This document shows, one piece after another, positions 1 to 7,257 of a stretch of DNA of 10,055 nt. The notes under the pieces were generated by a model. The model was given only the letters and a program-made list of their open reading frames with translations. It ran no database searches and was not told the DNA's origin. Both the position numbers and the translations under genes were made by a program. Origin of the DNA: an uncultured Treponema sp. Lineage in GTDB: Bacteria > Spirochaetota > Spirochaetia > Treponematales > Treponemataceae. The stretch covers positions 1 to 10,055 of the forward strand of contig CAMVBP010000059.1 in NCBI GenBank assembly GCA_947165795.1, written 5' to 3'. Each line of letters opens with the position of its first letter. Position 1 is the first letter of the stretch.

Positions 1-18
1 CGTGTGCTCTTCCGATCT
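1..18 (+). other. Illumina adapter remnant at the contig end
   Basis: The bases CGTGTGCTCTTCCGATCT are identical to the 3' end of the standard Illumina TruSeq read-2 adapter, and genomic sequence begins immediately after them. An 18-base exact match placed precisely at the first base is very unlikely by chance, so this is untrimmed adapter left by the assembly. It is not biological and should be masked. It also means the gene reading leftward off this edge is cut by the end of the assembly. Confidence 0.96.
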
Positions 19-335
19 GTCATTAAAAGCCAGTAAGAGTTGTACATATCATCGGGATTTTTTTCTACCCAGTCGGTCAGAAAAAGAATAAGCCCCTGAT
101 AATCTTTTTGGGCAAGATAATTATTTGCCAGCTGATTAATAATTGAATAACGCTGTTTATCTATTAGGACAGAATTTTCCAGGTGATTCTGAAGTTCTTT
201 TATCTGTTTTGCAGCATTATTATCTGCAATAACTTGAGATTCAGTTTTTCCGGTACATCCTGTGAATAGGGAAAAAACTGAAAGAGATATAGTAATAATT
301 GTTAAATATTTCTTTAGAACAGCAAAGATTTTCAT
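19..335 (-). CDS. Putative small lipoprotein, N-terminal part only
   Basis: A minus-strand frame opens with ATG at 333-335 and stays open for 105 codons until it meets the adapter, so the C-terminus is missing. The protein starts MKIFAVLKKY, followed by a hydrophobic stretch (residues 11-25) and LFTGC with Cys27. This is a signal-peptidase II lipobox with Phe at -3, a relaxed form tolerated in spirochaetes. After the Cys the chain is polar and helical: residues 40-60 look coiled-coil-like, and 62-95 (RYSIINQLANNYLAQKDYQG, then a WVEKNPDD turn) resemble one TPR-type helix pair. The likely product is a membrane-anchored lipoprotein, possibly TPR-like, of unknown function. No Shine-Dalgarno sequence precedes the ATG. 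A TATGAT box 12 nt upstream suggests a very short leader. It is divergent from the membrane protein gene at 401. Confidence 0.75.
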
Positions 336-347
336 AATTTTGAATTT

Positions 348-353
348 ATCATA
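348..353 (-). promoter_or_regulatory. Candidate -10 box for the lipoprotein gene
   Basis: On the minus strand TATGAT (plus-strand ATCATA) lies 12 nt before the ATG at 335, so transcription would start about 6 nt before the start codon. No convincing -35 is seen at 16-18 bp spacing, so this call rests on the -10 alone. Confidence 0.35.
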
Positions 354-364
354 GCGAAATATTA

Positions 365-393
365 TTGTAAAGATTATTTTTTCAATGTATTAT
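365..393 (+). promoter_or_regulatory. Promoter for the 401/1025 gene pair
   Basis: TTGTAA (365-370) and TATTAT (388-393) are separated by exactly 17 bp, a good sigma-70-type arrangement. The predicted start of transcription is about base 400, directly before the ATG at 401, so the mRNA would be essentially leaderless. Confidence 0.5.
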
Positions 394-400
394 AAAAACT

Positions 401-1012
401 ATGAAAGAGAGTATTAGAAAGTTTTTTATTTTGCTTCTTATAGTTGCTGGTCTCGGAGTTTTTGGTCTTAATGCATTTTTTTTATTTTCATTTTCATTGG
501 GCTCAAGATCAGAAATTTTATATATAGCTTCTATAATTATTCAGATATTAGTAGGAATTTGCACCAATGTTATAGTATTAAAAGGCTCTAAAAAAGCTTC
601 TTATTTATTCATTGGCTTATCTTTGATTTTTATAGCAGCAATGGACTTTTTTGTTTCTTTCATTTCTGAGTATTCAATCAGGCAATGGTGGCCGGTTTAT
701 GGATTATTTCTTTCCATTTTCCTGTTTCTTTGCGGATTATATAAATATAAAAAGTTGAAGTTCGGGTTTACTATTCCTGCCATTACAATTTTTGGAATGT
801 GCGGATGGTATGCGCTGTTTTCTTTTAAGATTATAAAAATTCCTTTTATGACTGTAGTCTGGCATCTTGGAATAGCTTTTCTTTTTGTTGTTGCCGCCTG
901 CCTTATTTTTTTCTTTTTTCTGCAACAAAATCACAAGGAACTTGTTATTTCAGATGAGGACTCGGGAAGTTTTGAAGACGAGACATCTTCGGTATTACGT
1001 GTAGATGATTAA
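401..1012 (+). CDS. Multi-pass membrane protein of unknown function
   Basis: This 203-residue protein is mostly hydrophobic, with about six predicted transmembrane segments: residues about 8-30, 38-60, 67-88, 97-113, 123-145 and 150-175. A short acidic cytoplasm-like tail follows (about 182-203, rich in Asp, Glu and Ser). No family motif or catalytic signature is recognised. Codon use (many TTT, ATT and TTA) matches a membrane protein in this AT-rich genome. The ATG at 401 has no Shine-Dalgarno sequence, and the upstream -10 box ends only 7 nt before it, consistent with a leaderless transcript; no better in-frame start is visible downstream. It is followed after 12 nt by the TPR protein gene, so the two are very probably co-transcribed and may act together at the inner membrane. 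That functional link is inference from spacing only. Confidence 0.8.
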   Translation: MKESIRKFFILLLIVAGLGVFGLNAFFLFSFSLGSRSEILYIASIIIQILVGICTNVIVLKGSKKASYLFIGLSLIFIAAMDFFVSFISEYSIRQWWPVYGLFLSIFLFLCGLYKYKKLKFGFTIPAITIFGMCGWYALFSFKIIKIPFMTVVWHLGIAFLFVVAACLIFFFFLQQNHKELVISDEDSGSFEDETSSVLRVDD

Positions 1013-1013
1013 C

Positions 1014-1017
1014 GGAG
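1014..1017 (+). promoter_or_regulatory. Shine-Dalgarno site that fixes a TTG start
   Basis: GGAG lies 7 nt before TTG at 1025 in the 12-nt gap after the preceding stop codon. With no ATG or GTG near by in this frame, and a signal peptide beginning directly after the TTG, this site decides the start of the TPR protein. Confidence 0.7.
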
Positions 1018-1024
1018 CTGGTAA

Positions 1025-2752
1025 TTGCTAGGTTTTCGTAATCAAAGGTTAGTTTTTCTCTTTGCAGCAGTGCTTTTATTACTGCCTTGGGAGGCTTTTT
1101 GCGCCAAAAAGAAAAAGAACACCGAAGAAACTCAAACTGCAGAAACCATAAAGCTTCCTTCGCAAAAGCGTACATATTTTTACAAGATTGATGAAAAAAT
1201 CCTTTCGGGCGTAGAAATTGGTTCTCCGGAATCTCTTCGTCAGGCTATGTCTATGATAAAAAAATCTTCAGGCGATTATGCTGCAAACGAAAAGGTTTTG
1301 ATTTATATTTCTACAAAAATTATGCAGAATGTCTGGAAAAGCCAGAAATTTTCTTGGGAGAATGTTATTCCTCCGGAAGACAATCCTTATGTAGGTGCCA
1401 TAAAATCTGCAGAAAACGGCATTTTTGATTCCAGCACCGGAAACGTAGATTTTCTTTCGACCCTTATTCCAACCTTCGTTTTGCTTAATTCGAATTTTAA
1501 GCCTGCAGAAGAAAAGCAGATCCTTGAAAACTGTGAAAAATCTATAAAAATTGCACTTGCCTTATCGCCGGATTCAATAATTGCAAATTATATTGCCGGA
1601 ATTCTTTATATGGATATGGGCGACTATAATACTTCATTAAAGTACTTGGAGTTTGCTTATGCAAAGTTCCCTGGAATTGATGAAATTGCACTTGCTTATG
1701 TAAAAAGCCTGCGCGGTAACGGAAAATACGAAATGGCCTCGGCAATACTTGCAGGCAGTGTCAAAGATGCAAATGATATTGATTTCTTAAAGCAGAGCGC
1801 ATATGTTGCTTTTGAATCTAAGGATTATGCAAATGCGGAACTTTATGTTGCTAAGGTTTTGCAGCAGACTCCGAACGATCTTGAATTCCTTTTATTCCGT
1901 GCAAAAATACTTGTAGAAAAGAGTGATTATATTCATGCAGTTTCTCTTCTTGATATGTATGCGCGCCAGGATAATTCTTCAATAGATTATCTTCTTTTGC
2001 GTGCAAAACTTCAGATGGACTGGTCAAAAAATACAACGGCCGCAACAGAAACTATAGAAAAAGCCCTTCAGCTTTACCCGGATAATATGGATGCACTGCT
2101 TTTTGCCGCAAGAATTTCTTCTGTAACAGATCTTCCTGTTGCCGGAAAATATGCAGATGAACTTTCTGCAATTATCCTCCAGATGTCGCCTTCAAACGCA
2201 AGTGCAATGGAATATGCGCTCGATGGTCTTATTCAAAGGGAAAACTGGAAAGAAGCTTACGATGTAAGTAAGAATTTAATTTCTATGGATAACATTTCGT
2301 TTGAAACCATGGAAAAATATGTAACAGTCTGCTTAAAGCTTGGAAAAAATAACGAAGCTTTTGAATACGCAAAAAAGATTCACGATGCAAATCCTAACGA
2401 TGAAACTGTCCTTCAGATGTATATTCTGGCTTATATAAAGGTTGGAAACCGCGAAACAGTATTAAAGTTTATTGATTCTCAGCTTACAGGCGCAAATGCA
2501 AAAATGAAGAGCTTTTTATATTATGCAAGAAGCTTCCTTCAGTATACAGAAAACAACACGCTTGCAGACTTGCGTTCAAGTTTAATTTCCAACCCGCGAA
2601 ACAGTGATTCCCTGTTCAGACTTTACGAAATTTATTATGACAAAAAAGACTACAGAAAAGCGCAGTATTATTTAAAGCAGGTAGTTGCAATTAATCCTAA
2701 CGATTCAAATGTAAAAAAATTGAACGAAGCCCTTACAAAATTAATTCAATAA
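1025..2752 (+). CDS. Exported TPR-repeat protein
   Basis: A protein of 575 residues that starts at TTG with a well-placed GGAG. Residues about 8-26 form a hydrophobic signal segment (core LVFLFAAVLLLLPW) ending AFCA before a run of lysines, so export is likely; a non-canonical lipid attachment at Cys26 cannot be excluded. After a Lys/Glu/Thr-rich linker (28-45) the rest is helical with repeated tetratricopeptide units. The clearest are residues about 184-217 (NYIAGILYMDMGDYNTSLKY), 254-285, 288-310, 342-362, 426-457 and 527-560 (the last ends VVAINPND). TPR solenoids bind other proteins, so a scaffolding role in the periplasm or at the membrane is probable, but no partner is evident. It is the second gene of a pair with the membrane protein. 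No terminator separates it from yajC 80 bp downstream, so some read-through into the Sec operon is possible. Confidence 0.88.
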   Translation: MLGFRNQRLVFLFAAVLLLLPWEAFCAKKKKNTEETQTAETIKLPSQKRTYFYKIDEKILSGVEIGSPESLRQAMSMIKKSSGDYAANEKVLIYISTKIMQNVWKSQKFSWENVIPPEDNPYVGAIKSAENGIFDSSTGNVDFLSTLIPTFVLLNSNFKPAEEKQILENCEKSIKIALALSPDSIIANYIAGILYMDMGDYNTSLKYLEFAYAKFPGIDEIALAYVKSLRGNGKYEMASAILAGSVKDANDIDFLKQSAYVAFESKDYANAELYVAKVLQQTPNDLEFLLFRAKILVEKSDYIHAVSLLDMYARQDNSSIDYLLLRAKLQMDWSKNTTAATETIEKALQLYPDNMDALLFAARISSVTDLPVAGKYADELSAIILQMSPSNASAMEYALDGLIQRENWKEAYDVSKNLISMDNISFETMEKYVTVCLKLGKNNEAFEYAKKIHDANPNDETVLQMYILAYIKVGNRETVLKFIDSQLTGANAKMKSFLYYARSFLQYTENNTLADLRSSLISNPRNSDSLFRLYEIYYDKKDYRKAQYYLKQVVAINPNDSNVKKLNEALTKLIQ

Positions 2753-2781
2753 TTGAATATAAATATAAAAAGTGATATAAT
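2753..2781 (+). promoter_or_regulatory. Promoter of the yajC-secD-secF operon
   Basis: TTGAAT (2753-2758) and a consensus TATAAT (2776-2781) are spaced by 17 bp. This is the best promoter in the window. Transcription should start near 2788, giving a leader of about 45 nt that contains AGGATGGA (2819-2826) as ribosome binding site before the ATG at 2833. Confidence 0.7.
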
Positions 2782-2832
2782 TTTTAGACTGATTTTATTG
2801 TCAGATTTTAAAAAAATTAGGATGGAAATTAT

Positions 2833-3264
2833 ATGTCTTTTATTCCGTTTTTACAGGAGGCAGGCAACGCACCAAGTGCTTCAGGCCCAGCCTCAATGCT
2901 TATTAGCTTTTTCCCTGTAATCCTTATCATTGTAGTTTTCTACTTTTTGATGATTCGTCCACAGAGTAAAAAGCAAAAAGAAACAGAAAAAATGCTTAAT
3001 GCTCTTAAAAAGGGTGACAAGATTATTACAATTGGTGGTATTCATGGTGTAGTTTCTTCTGTAAAAGAAAACACAGTAATTGTAAAGGTTGATGACGATT
3101 GCAAAATTGAATTTAACAGAACAGCAATTTCTACTGTAGAACTTTCAGATGAAGAAAAAGCAAAGCTTGCACAGGCTCAGGCTGCTAAAAAATCTAAAGG
3201 TTTCTTTAAGTCTAAGAAATCAGAAGATAAAATTGAATCTGAAAAAACTTCAGACGAAGAATAA
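2833..3264 (+). CDS. yajC: Sec translocon accessory subunit YajC
   Basis: YajC is a small single-span inner-membrane protein that associates with SecD and SecF and, through them, with SecYEG. In this 143-residue protein a short Gly/Ala/Ser-rich N-terminus is followed by one transmembrane helix (about residues 22-41). Then comes the family hallmark FLMIRPQSKKQKE and a small beta-rich domain with GDKIITIGGIHGVV and the matching strand ENTVIVKVDDDCKIEFNR, ending at an AISTVE segment typical of the family. The tail (about 107-143) is a Lys/Glu/Ser-rich extension beyond the roughly 110-residue E. coli-type protein, probably disordered. It is the first gene of the operon, 21 nt before secD, the usual yajC-secD-secF order. 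It has its own promoter and a GGA-type ribosome site. Confidence 0.96.
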   Translation: MSFIPFLQEAGNAPSASGPASMLISFFPVILIIVVFYFLMIRPQSKKQKETEKMLNALKKGDKIITIGGIHGVVSSVKENTVIVKVDDDCKIEFNRTAISTVELSDEEKAKLAQAQAAKKSKGFFKSKKSEDKIESEKTSDEE

Positions 3265-3285
3265 ATTTTTATTTGGAGAAATAAA

Positions 3286-5034
3286 ATGAACAAACGAACT
3301 CGTTTGGTGCTTTTGCTTGTAGTTTTAGCACTTTGTTTTGTTTTTCTATGGCCTTCAATCAGTTGGTATGGAAGAACACCAAAGGAATTACAGCAGTTAG
3401 CACTTGGCTCAACAGAAAACATTAAAAGTTATGCTGAACATAAGGCAGGAGAGGATGTACGTTCCTTTAAGTCTATGTTAGCAGCAAATTCAGAAGCTGA
3501 ATTGCCGGAAGAATATTCATGGCTCAAAAAATCTGTTTCTAAGTTATATAAGGAAGAAGGAAAAAAACTTCCTTCTAATTTAACTTTGAAAGATGTTGTA
3601 TCTGCTTATGATTCAGAAATTGAATTCATGACAGAAATCAAAACTCATTACAAAGATCAGATTCTTAAAGCTAAAAAATATTATGAAAATTCTGTAAAGC
3701 TTGGTCTTGATTTGTCTGGTGGTATGAGCATTATTGTTAAGGCAGATCTTGATGCAGTAGTTGTTTCTCAGGGAGATTCTATTTCTGCAGAAAACACAGA
3801 AGATTTTAAGAAAGAAGCAATGGCAAATGCTATTGATAACCTTACAAGCAGAATCGATAAATTCGGTCTTACATCTCCTATAGTTCGTCAGCAGGGCGAT
3901 GACAGAATTTATATTGAAATTCCTGGTGCTGCTCAGGCAGACGCAATCAATACTTTGATTATGGGTAAAGGTCTTTTAAGCTTCCGTCTTGTAGATATTG
4001 ATGCAACAAACGCATTCAAAGCTTATTACGAAAGAAATCCTGCTTCTACATTCAATGCACTTGGTCAGTTAATGGATCCTTATATTATTCCAGATGACTG
4101 TGAAGTTTTTGGTGTTTATGAAAAAGACGACTACGGTCTTGATGAACGTACTGACTGGGTTGTTGTAAAGAAAGAAGTTGCTTTGGACGGTCAGCATGTA
4201 AAATCTGCAGATGTTCAGCCGGATCAGTATACAAGAAAACCTTATGTAAGCTTTAATCTTGATTCAGAAGGTGCAAAGATTTTTGATGCTTTTACAACAG
4301 CTCATGTAGGCGACTACCTTGCAATTGTAAGTGATGAAAAGGTTAAGTCTAATGCACGAATTGATGAAGCAATTTCAACAGGTTCCGTTTCGCTTAGAGG
4401 TGCATTTACAGAAGAAGAAGCAAACAATATTAAGAAAGTTTTGCAGACAGCATGGTTAAATGTTCCTCTTGAAGTAGAAAGCCAGCAGGTAATTGGAGCT
4501 TCTCTTGGAGAAGAAGCAATTCATCAGGGTGTTATGGCAATCCTTCTTGGACTTGGCCTCATCTTAGTATTCATGCTTATTTTCTATAAGGCTTCTGGTA
4601 TTAATGCAGTTATTGCTCAGGTATTAAACCTTTATATGATGTTCTCTATCCTTTCTGCTTTCAATTATACTCTCACACTTTCTTCAATTGCCGGTATGAT
4701 TCTTACAATCGGTATGGCAGTTGATGCAAACGTTCTTATTTTTGAACGCATTAAAGAAGAACTTCGTTTAGGAAAATCAAGAGCAGCAGCTATTTCTATG
4801 GGATTTGATAATGCATTCTGGGCTATTATGGACTCTAACATTACAACCTTTATTGCTGCTATCTTCTTGAGTCAGTTAGGAACTGGTGCTATTCAGGGAT
4901 TCGCAGTTTCTCTTGCAATTGGTGTTGTATCTTCTGTATTTACAGCATTGTTCGTTTCTCGCCTTATTTTCGACTTTGATACAGACGTTCTCAAGGCAAA
5001 GAAAGTTAGCATCGGTTGGGGGATTAAACAATGA
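3286..5034 (+). CDS. secD: Protein translocase subunit SecD
   Basis: SecD works with SecF in the inner membrane, pulling exported proteins out of SecYEG on the periplasmic side at the expense of the proton gradient. The 582-residue length is normal for the stand-alone form. TM1 is at about residues 6-26, followed by a helical periplasmic segment and the signature GLDLSGG at 140-146. The P1 domain includes RIDKFGLTSPIVRQQGDDRIYIE-type sequence (189-211), and residues 365-405 lead into the membrane. TM2-TM6 lie at about 414-434, 440-460, 464-487, 512-533 and 537-562. TM4 carries GMAVDANVLIFERIKEE with Asp480, the counterpart of the proton-relay Asp519 of E. coli SecD, and it is intact here. The start is set by GGAG 7 nt upstream. 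Its stop overlaps the secF start as ATGA, which suggests translational coupling. Confidence 0.97.
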   Translation: MNKRTRLVLLLVVLALCFVFLWPSISWYGRTPKELQQLALGSTENIKSYAEHKAGEDVRSFKSMLAANSEAELPEEYSWLKKSVSKLYKEEGKKLPSNLTLKDVVSAYDSEIEFMTEIKTHYKDQILKAKKYYENSVKLGLDLSGGMSIIVKADLDAVVVSQGDSISAENTEDFKKEAMANAIDNLTSRIDKFGLTSPIVRQQGDDRIYIEIPGAAQADAINTLIMGKGLLSFRLVDIDATNAFKAYYERNPASTFNALGQLMDPYIIPDDCEVFGVYEKDDYGLDERTDWVVVKKEVALDGQHVKSADVQPDQYTRKPYVSFNLDSEGAKIFDAFTTAHVGDYLAIVSDEKVKSNARIDEAISTGSVSLRGAFTEEEANNIKKVLQTAWLNVPLEVESQQVIGASLGEEAIHQGVMAILLGLGLILVFMLIFYKASGINAVIAQVLNLYMMFSILSAFNYTLTLSSIAGMILTIGMAVDANVLIFERIKEELRLGKSRAAAISMGFDNAFWAIMDSNITTFIAAIFLSQLGTGAIQGFAVSLAIGVVSSVFTALFVSRLIFDFDTDVLKAKKVSIGWGIKQ

Positions 5035-6242
5035 AAAAGACAGTAAACTTTAATAAAGGATTCCTTCCTTGTGCTATTTTGAGCTGTATAATTATTATTG
5101 CTGGAATTGCAGGATTCTTTATCCGCGGAATTAATCTTGGTCTTGATTTTAAGCCAGGTTTTGTAGAAGAAGTTCGTGCAGCAACTCCAGTTGCAGAAAT
5201 TACTTACAGCGGTTCAGCTAAGCTCGCAGTAGAACTTTCTGCTGGACAGATGGATGTAATTATTAGTGGTACAGCTGTTACTAACGAAACACGTTCTTAC
5301 AATTTTGCTGAAATTACAACAGTTTCTGCTCTTGCTTCTGAATTGAATAAGATTGACGGTGTTTCTGTAAAAGTTCGCGATGGTTCATATGATACTACAA
5401 AGCTCTTCTTGAACTCTGCAGTTTCTAACCAGTTAACTACAACAGCTTTGTACATTTATCCTGCTGGAACTTCTGAAATTACAACAGATGATATTCGTGC
5501 TGCTTTAGGTGATGAAAGCATTTCTGTAAAACAGCTTGGTACAGGTTCAGATGCTTCTTATCAGATTAGAGTTGGAGTTAATTCCGGAGATGTTCAGGCA
5601 GATTTGCAGAACATTGTAAATAACAAATTGTATAACAAGTTTGGTAAAGAAAATATTGCTATTGTAAAAACTGACTTTATCGGTGCAGGTATGTCAAAAT
5701 CAATCGCAATTAAATCTATTATCATGTTTGTTTGCGTTGTTCTTTTAATCTGGCTTTATGCTGCAATCCGTTTCCACTGGGACTTTGCCCTTGGTTCTGT
5801 AATTGCTCTTATTCATGATACTTTGATTATGTTTACATTCATTGTATGGACACAGATGGAATTTACAACAACTGTTCTTGCTGCAGTACTTACAATTGTA
5901 GGTTACTCAATCAACGCTACAGTCGTTATTCTTGACCGTATCCGTTACAACTTGAAGATGATGCCGGAAGCCAGAAAGTTCAATGAAATTTTGGACCGCT
6001 CACTTTCTGATACATTCAACCGTTCTGTTCTTACAACAGTTACAACATTGTTCGCAGTAGTTTCTCTCTACGTATTTACAACAGGAACAATTAAGGACTT
6101 CTCTCTTGCTTTGATTGTTGGTTTGATAAGCGGTATGTATTCATCAATTTACATTTCAAGCGGATTCATCAGCCTTTCAAGAAAGAACTGGAAACCGGAA
6201 TTTGGTGTTCATCATTCTTTAAAGAACTTGAAAACTGAATAA
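5031..6242 (+). CDS. secF: Protein translocase subunit SecF, with an altered relay residue
   Basis: SecF pairs with SecD in the membrane. This 403-residue copy is long (E. coli SecF has about 323). TM1 is at about 11-31; TM2-TM6 at about 226-246, 252-272, 281-300, 332-352 and 356-380. Family identity is clear from RFHWDFALGSVIALIHD (247-263), GYSIN plus LDRIR (291-305), SLSDTFNRSVLTT (324-336) and the SSIY helix. Three departures are visible. The first-loop motif GxDFxGG reads GLDFKPG (37-43). About 90 extra residues (roughly 50-145) sit in the first periplasmic domain before the usual DDIRAAL-type helix. TM4 has Ala296 (GCT, 5916-5918) where the family has a conserved Asp (E. coli Asp213). 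Arg331, the counterpart of E. coli Arg247, is kept. The frame is intact, so this is not a decayed gene. It overlaps secD by 4 bp and is followed by a terminator. Confidence 0.96.
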   Translation: MKKTVNFNKGFLPCAILSCIIIIAGIAGFFIRGINLGLDFKPGFVEEVRAATPVAEITYSGSAKLAVELSAGQMDVIISGTAVTNETRSYNFAEITTVSALASELNKIDGVSVKVRDGSYDTTKLFLNSAVSNQLTTTALYIYPAGTSEITTDDIRAALGDESISVKQLGTGSDASYQIRVGVNSGDVQADLQNIVNNKLYNKFGKENIAIVKTDFIGAGMSKSIAIKSIIMFVCVVLLIWLYAAIRFHWDFALGSVIALIHDTLIMFTFIVWTQMEFTTTVLAAVLTIVGYSINATVVILDRIRYNLKMMPEARKFNEILDRSLSDTFNRSVLTTVTTLFAVVSLYVFTTGTIKDFSLALIVGLISGMYSSIYISSGFISLSRKNWKPEFGVHHSLKNLKTE

Positions 6243-6270
6243 CATAATTCATATAATTTTATAAATATAA

Positions 6271-6305
6271 AAATCGGACAGTTAAATAACTGCCCGATTT
6301 TTTTT
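6271..6305 (+). terminator. Rho-independent terminator of the Sec operon
   Basis: AAATCGG (6271-6277) and CAGTT (6279-6283) pair with AACTG (6288-6292) and CCGATTT (6294-6300). This gives a 12-bp stem with one A/C mismatch and a 4-nt loop, running into eight Ts (6298-6305). It lies 28 nt after the secF stop and isolates the Sec operon from ispH. Confidence 0.92.
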
Positions 6306-6341
6306 GTTTCAAAAGCTGATGGAGCATATATAACTAGATTT

Positions 6342-6371
6342 TTGTACTATCTATTTATTATTGAATATGAT
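6342..6371 (+). promoter_or_regulatory. Promoter of ispH
   Basis: TTGTAC (6342-6347) and TATGAT (6366-6371) are separated by 18 bp. Transcription would begin near 6378, only about 5 nt before the ATG at 6383. There is no purine-rich ribosome site in between, so a near-leaderless mRNA is predicted. Confidence 0.5.
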
Positions 6372-6382
6372 ATTCTTCATTT

Positions 6383-7249
6383 ATGAAAATTATACGTGCT
6401 TCTGTTCTTGGTTATTGTTTTGGCGTAAGGCGTGCAGTTGAGCTTGCGCAAAAAGCTCTTGCAGAAAATGAAAACAGCGGCAAAAAAGTATATTCACTTG
6501 GTCCTCTAATTCATAACGAAAGTGTTCTTGAAAAGCTTTCCATGCAGGGATTAATAATTGTTAATGAAAGCGAATTTAATAAAATAGAAAATGAATCTGT
6601 TGTAATAATCCGCGCGCATGGAGTTGCTCCTTCCGTAATTGAAGAACTTGAAAATAAAAAATGTACTGTTATTGATGCAACCTGTCCCCGCGTAAAAGCC
6701 AGTCAGAAAATGGTTGAACGTTATACAACTCAAAATGATTATGTGGTTCTTACAGGCGACCGCAATCATGGAGAAGTAATCGGAATTGCAGGTTATGCAG
6801 GAGAAAATTTCAGCCAGATTCAGGATTATGAAGAAGCAAAGAATTTTGTTATAAAAGGCGCAGACAAAAATGCTTCGGAGTTGAATGTTATTCTTTTAAG
6901 TCAGACAACTTACAGTCCAAAAGAGTTTGAAAAGATAGAAAATCTGTTCCGTTCAAAATTTAAAAATCTTGCTGTAATGAATACTATTTGTCCAGCTACA
7001 AATGAACGCCAGGACGCATTAAAAGAATTGTGCAAGACAGTTGACGGCGTGCTTGTAATTGGCGGAAAGAATTCTGCAAATACAAAAAGGCTGTATCAGA
7101 CAGCGGCTGCAAACTGCAAATATGCAGCACATATTCAGAACGCAAAAGAAATTCCTGAAATATTTTTTACGCTTGAAAAAGTTGGAATTACAGCCGGCGC
7201 TTCCACCCCGGATGAAATTATTCAGGAAGTAGAAAATTTAAGCTCCTGA
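6383..7249 (+). CDS. ispH: 4-hydroxy-3-methylbut-2-enyl diphosphate reductase IspH
   Basis: IspH (LytB) is the cytoplasmic iron-sulphur enzyme that reduces HMBPP to IPP and DMAPP, the last step of the MEP isoprenoid pathway. The 288 residues are full length for a minimal IspH. The three cluster-binding cysteines are present: Cys12 (GYCFGVRRAVE), Cys101 (DATCPRV) and Cys203 (TICPATNERQ). Substrate-pocket residues are recognisable: His44 (GPLIHN), His79 (RAHG), His129 and Glu131 (NHGEV), Thr175 (SQTTYS), Ser231/Asn233 (GGKNSANTKR) and Ser274 (AGASTPD). Glu131 corresponds to the proton-donating Glu126 of E. coli. The middle of the usual Ser-Ser-Asn triad is Ala232, but Ser231 and Asn233 remain, so activity is expected. 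Cys12 close to the N-terminus supports the ATG at 6383, although it has no Shine-Dalgarno sequence. It stands alone between a terminator and a convergent gene. Confidence 0.97.
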   Translation: MKIIRASVLGYCFGVRRAVELAQKALAENENSGKKVYSLGPLIHNESVLEKLSMQGLIIVNESEFNKIENESVVIIRAHGVAPSVIEELENKKCTVIDATCPRVKASQKMVERYTTQNDYVVLTGDRNHGEVIGIAGYAGENFSQIQDYEEAKNFVIKGADKNASELNVILLSQTTYSPKEFEKIENLFRSKFKNLAVMNTICPATNERQDALKELCKTVDGVLVIGGKNSANTKRLYQTAAANCKYAAHIQNAKEIPEIFFTLEKVGITAGASTPDEIIQEVENLSS

Positions 7250-7257
7250 ATAATTTT
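7215..7257. terminator. Shared terminator hairpin of convergent ispH and GH5
   Basis: AAATTATTCAGGA (7215-7227) and TCCTGAATAATTT (7244-7256) form a perfect 13-bp inverted repeat with a 16-nt loop. The right arm contains the ispH stop codon and ends in a short T-run (7254-7257), and the first base of the GH5 stop lies in the arm. The 6-bp gap between the genes leaves no other room for a terminator, so the hairpin probably serves both strands. The T-run is short, so it may be weak or act mainly as an mRNA end stabiliser. Confidence 0.55.

Noticed and set aside
2744..2758. Perfect dyad ATTCAAT-A-ATTGAAT across the TPR stop codon, as a terminator or operator
   Set aside because: All but two base pairs are A/T, the loop is too small for a stable hairpin, and no T-run follows. 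It overlaps the -35 of the yajC promoter, so an operator role is possible but unsupported.
3373..3702. Apparent helical insertion of about 110 residues in SecD between TM1 and GLDLSGG
   Set aside because: E. coli SecD also has about 100 residues between TM1 and its GLDLRGG motif, so the spacing is ordinary.
6306..6382. Possible riboswitch or small RNA between the Sec terminator and ispH
   Set aside because: Only about 77 bp, most of it promoter. The predicted transcript start leaves about 5 nt before ispH, and no conserved fold is seen.
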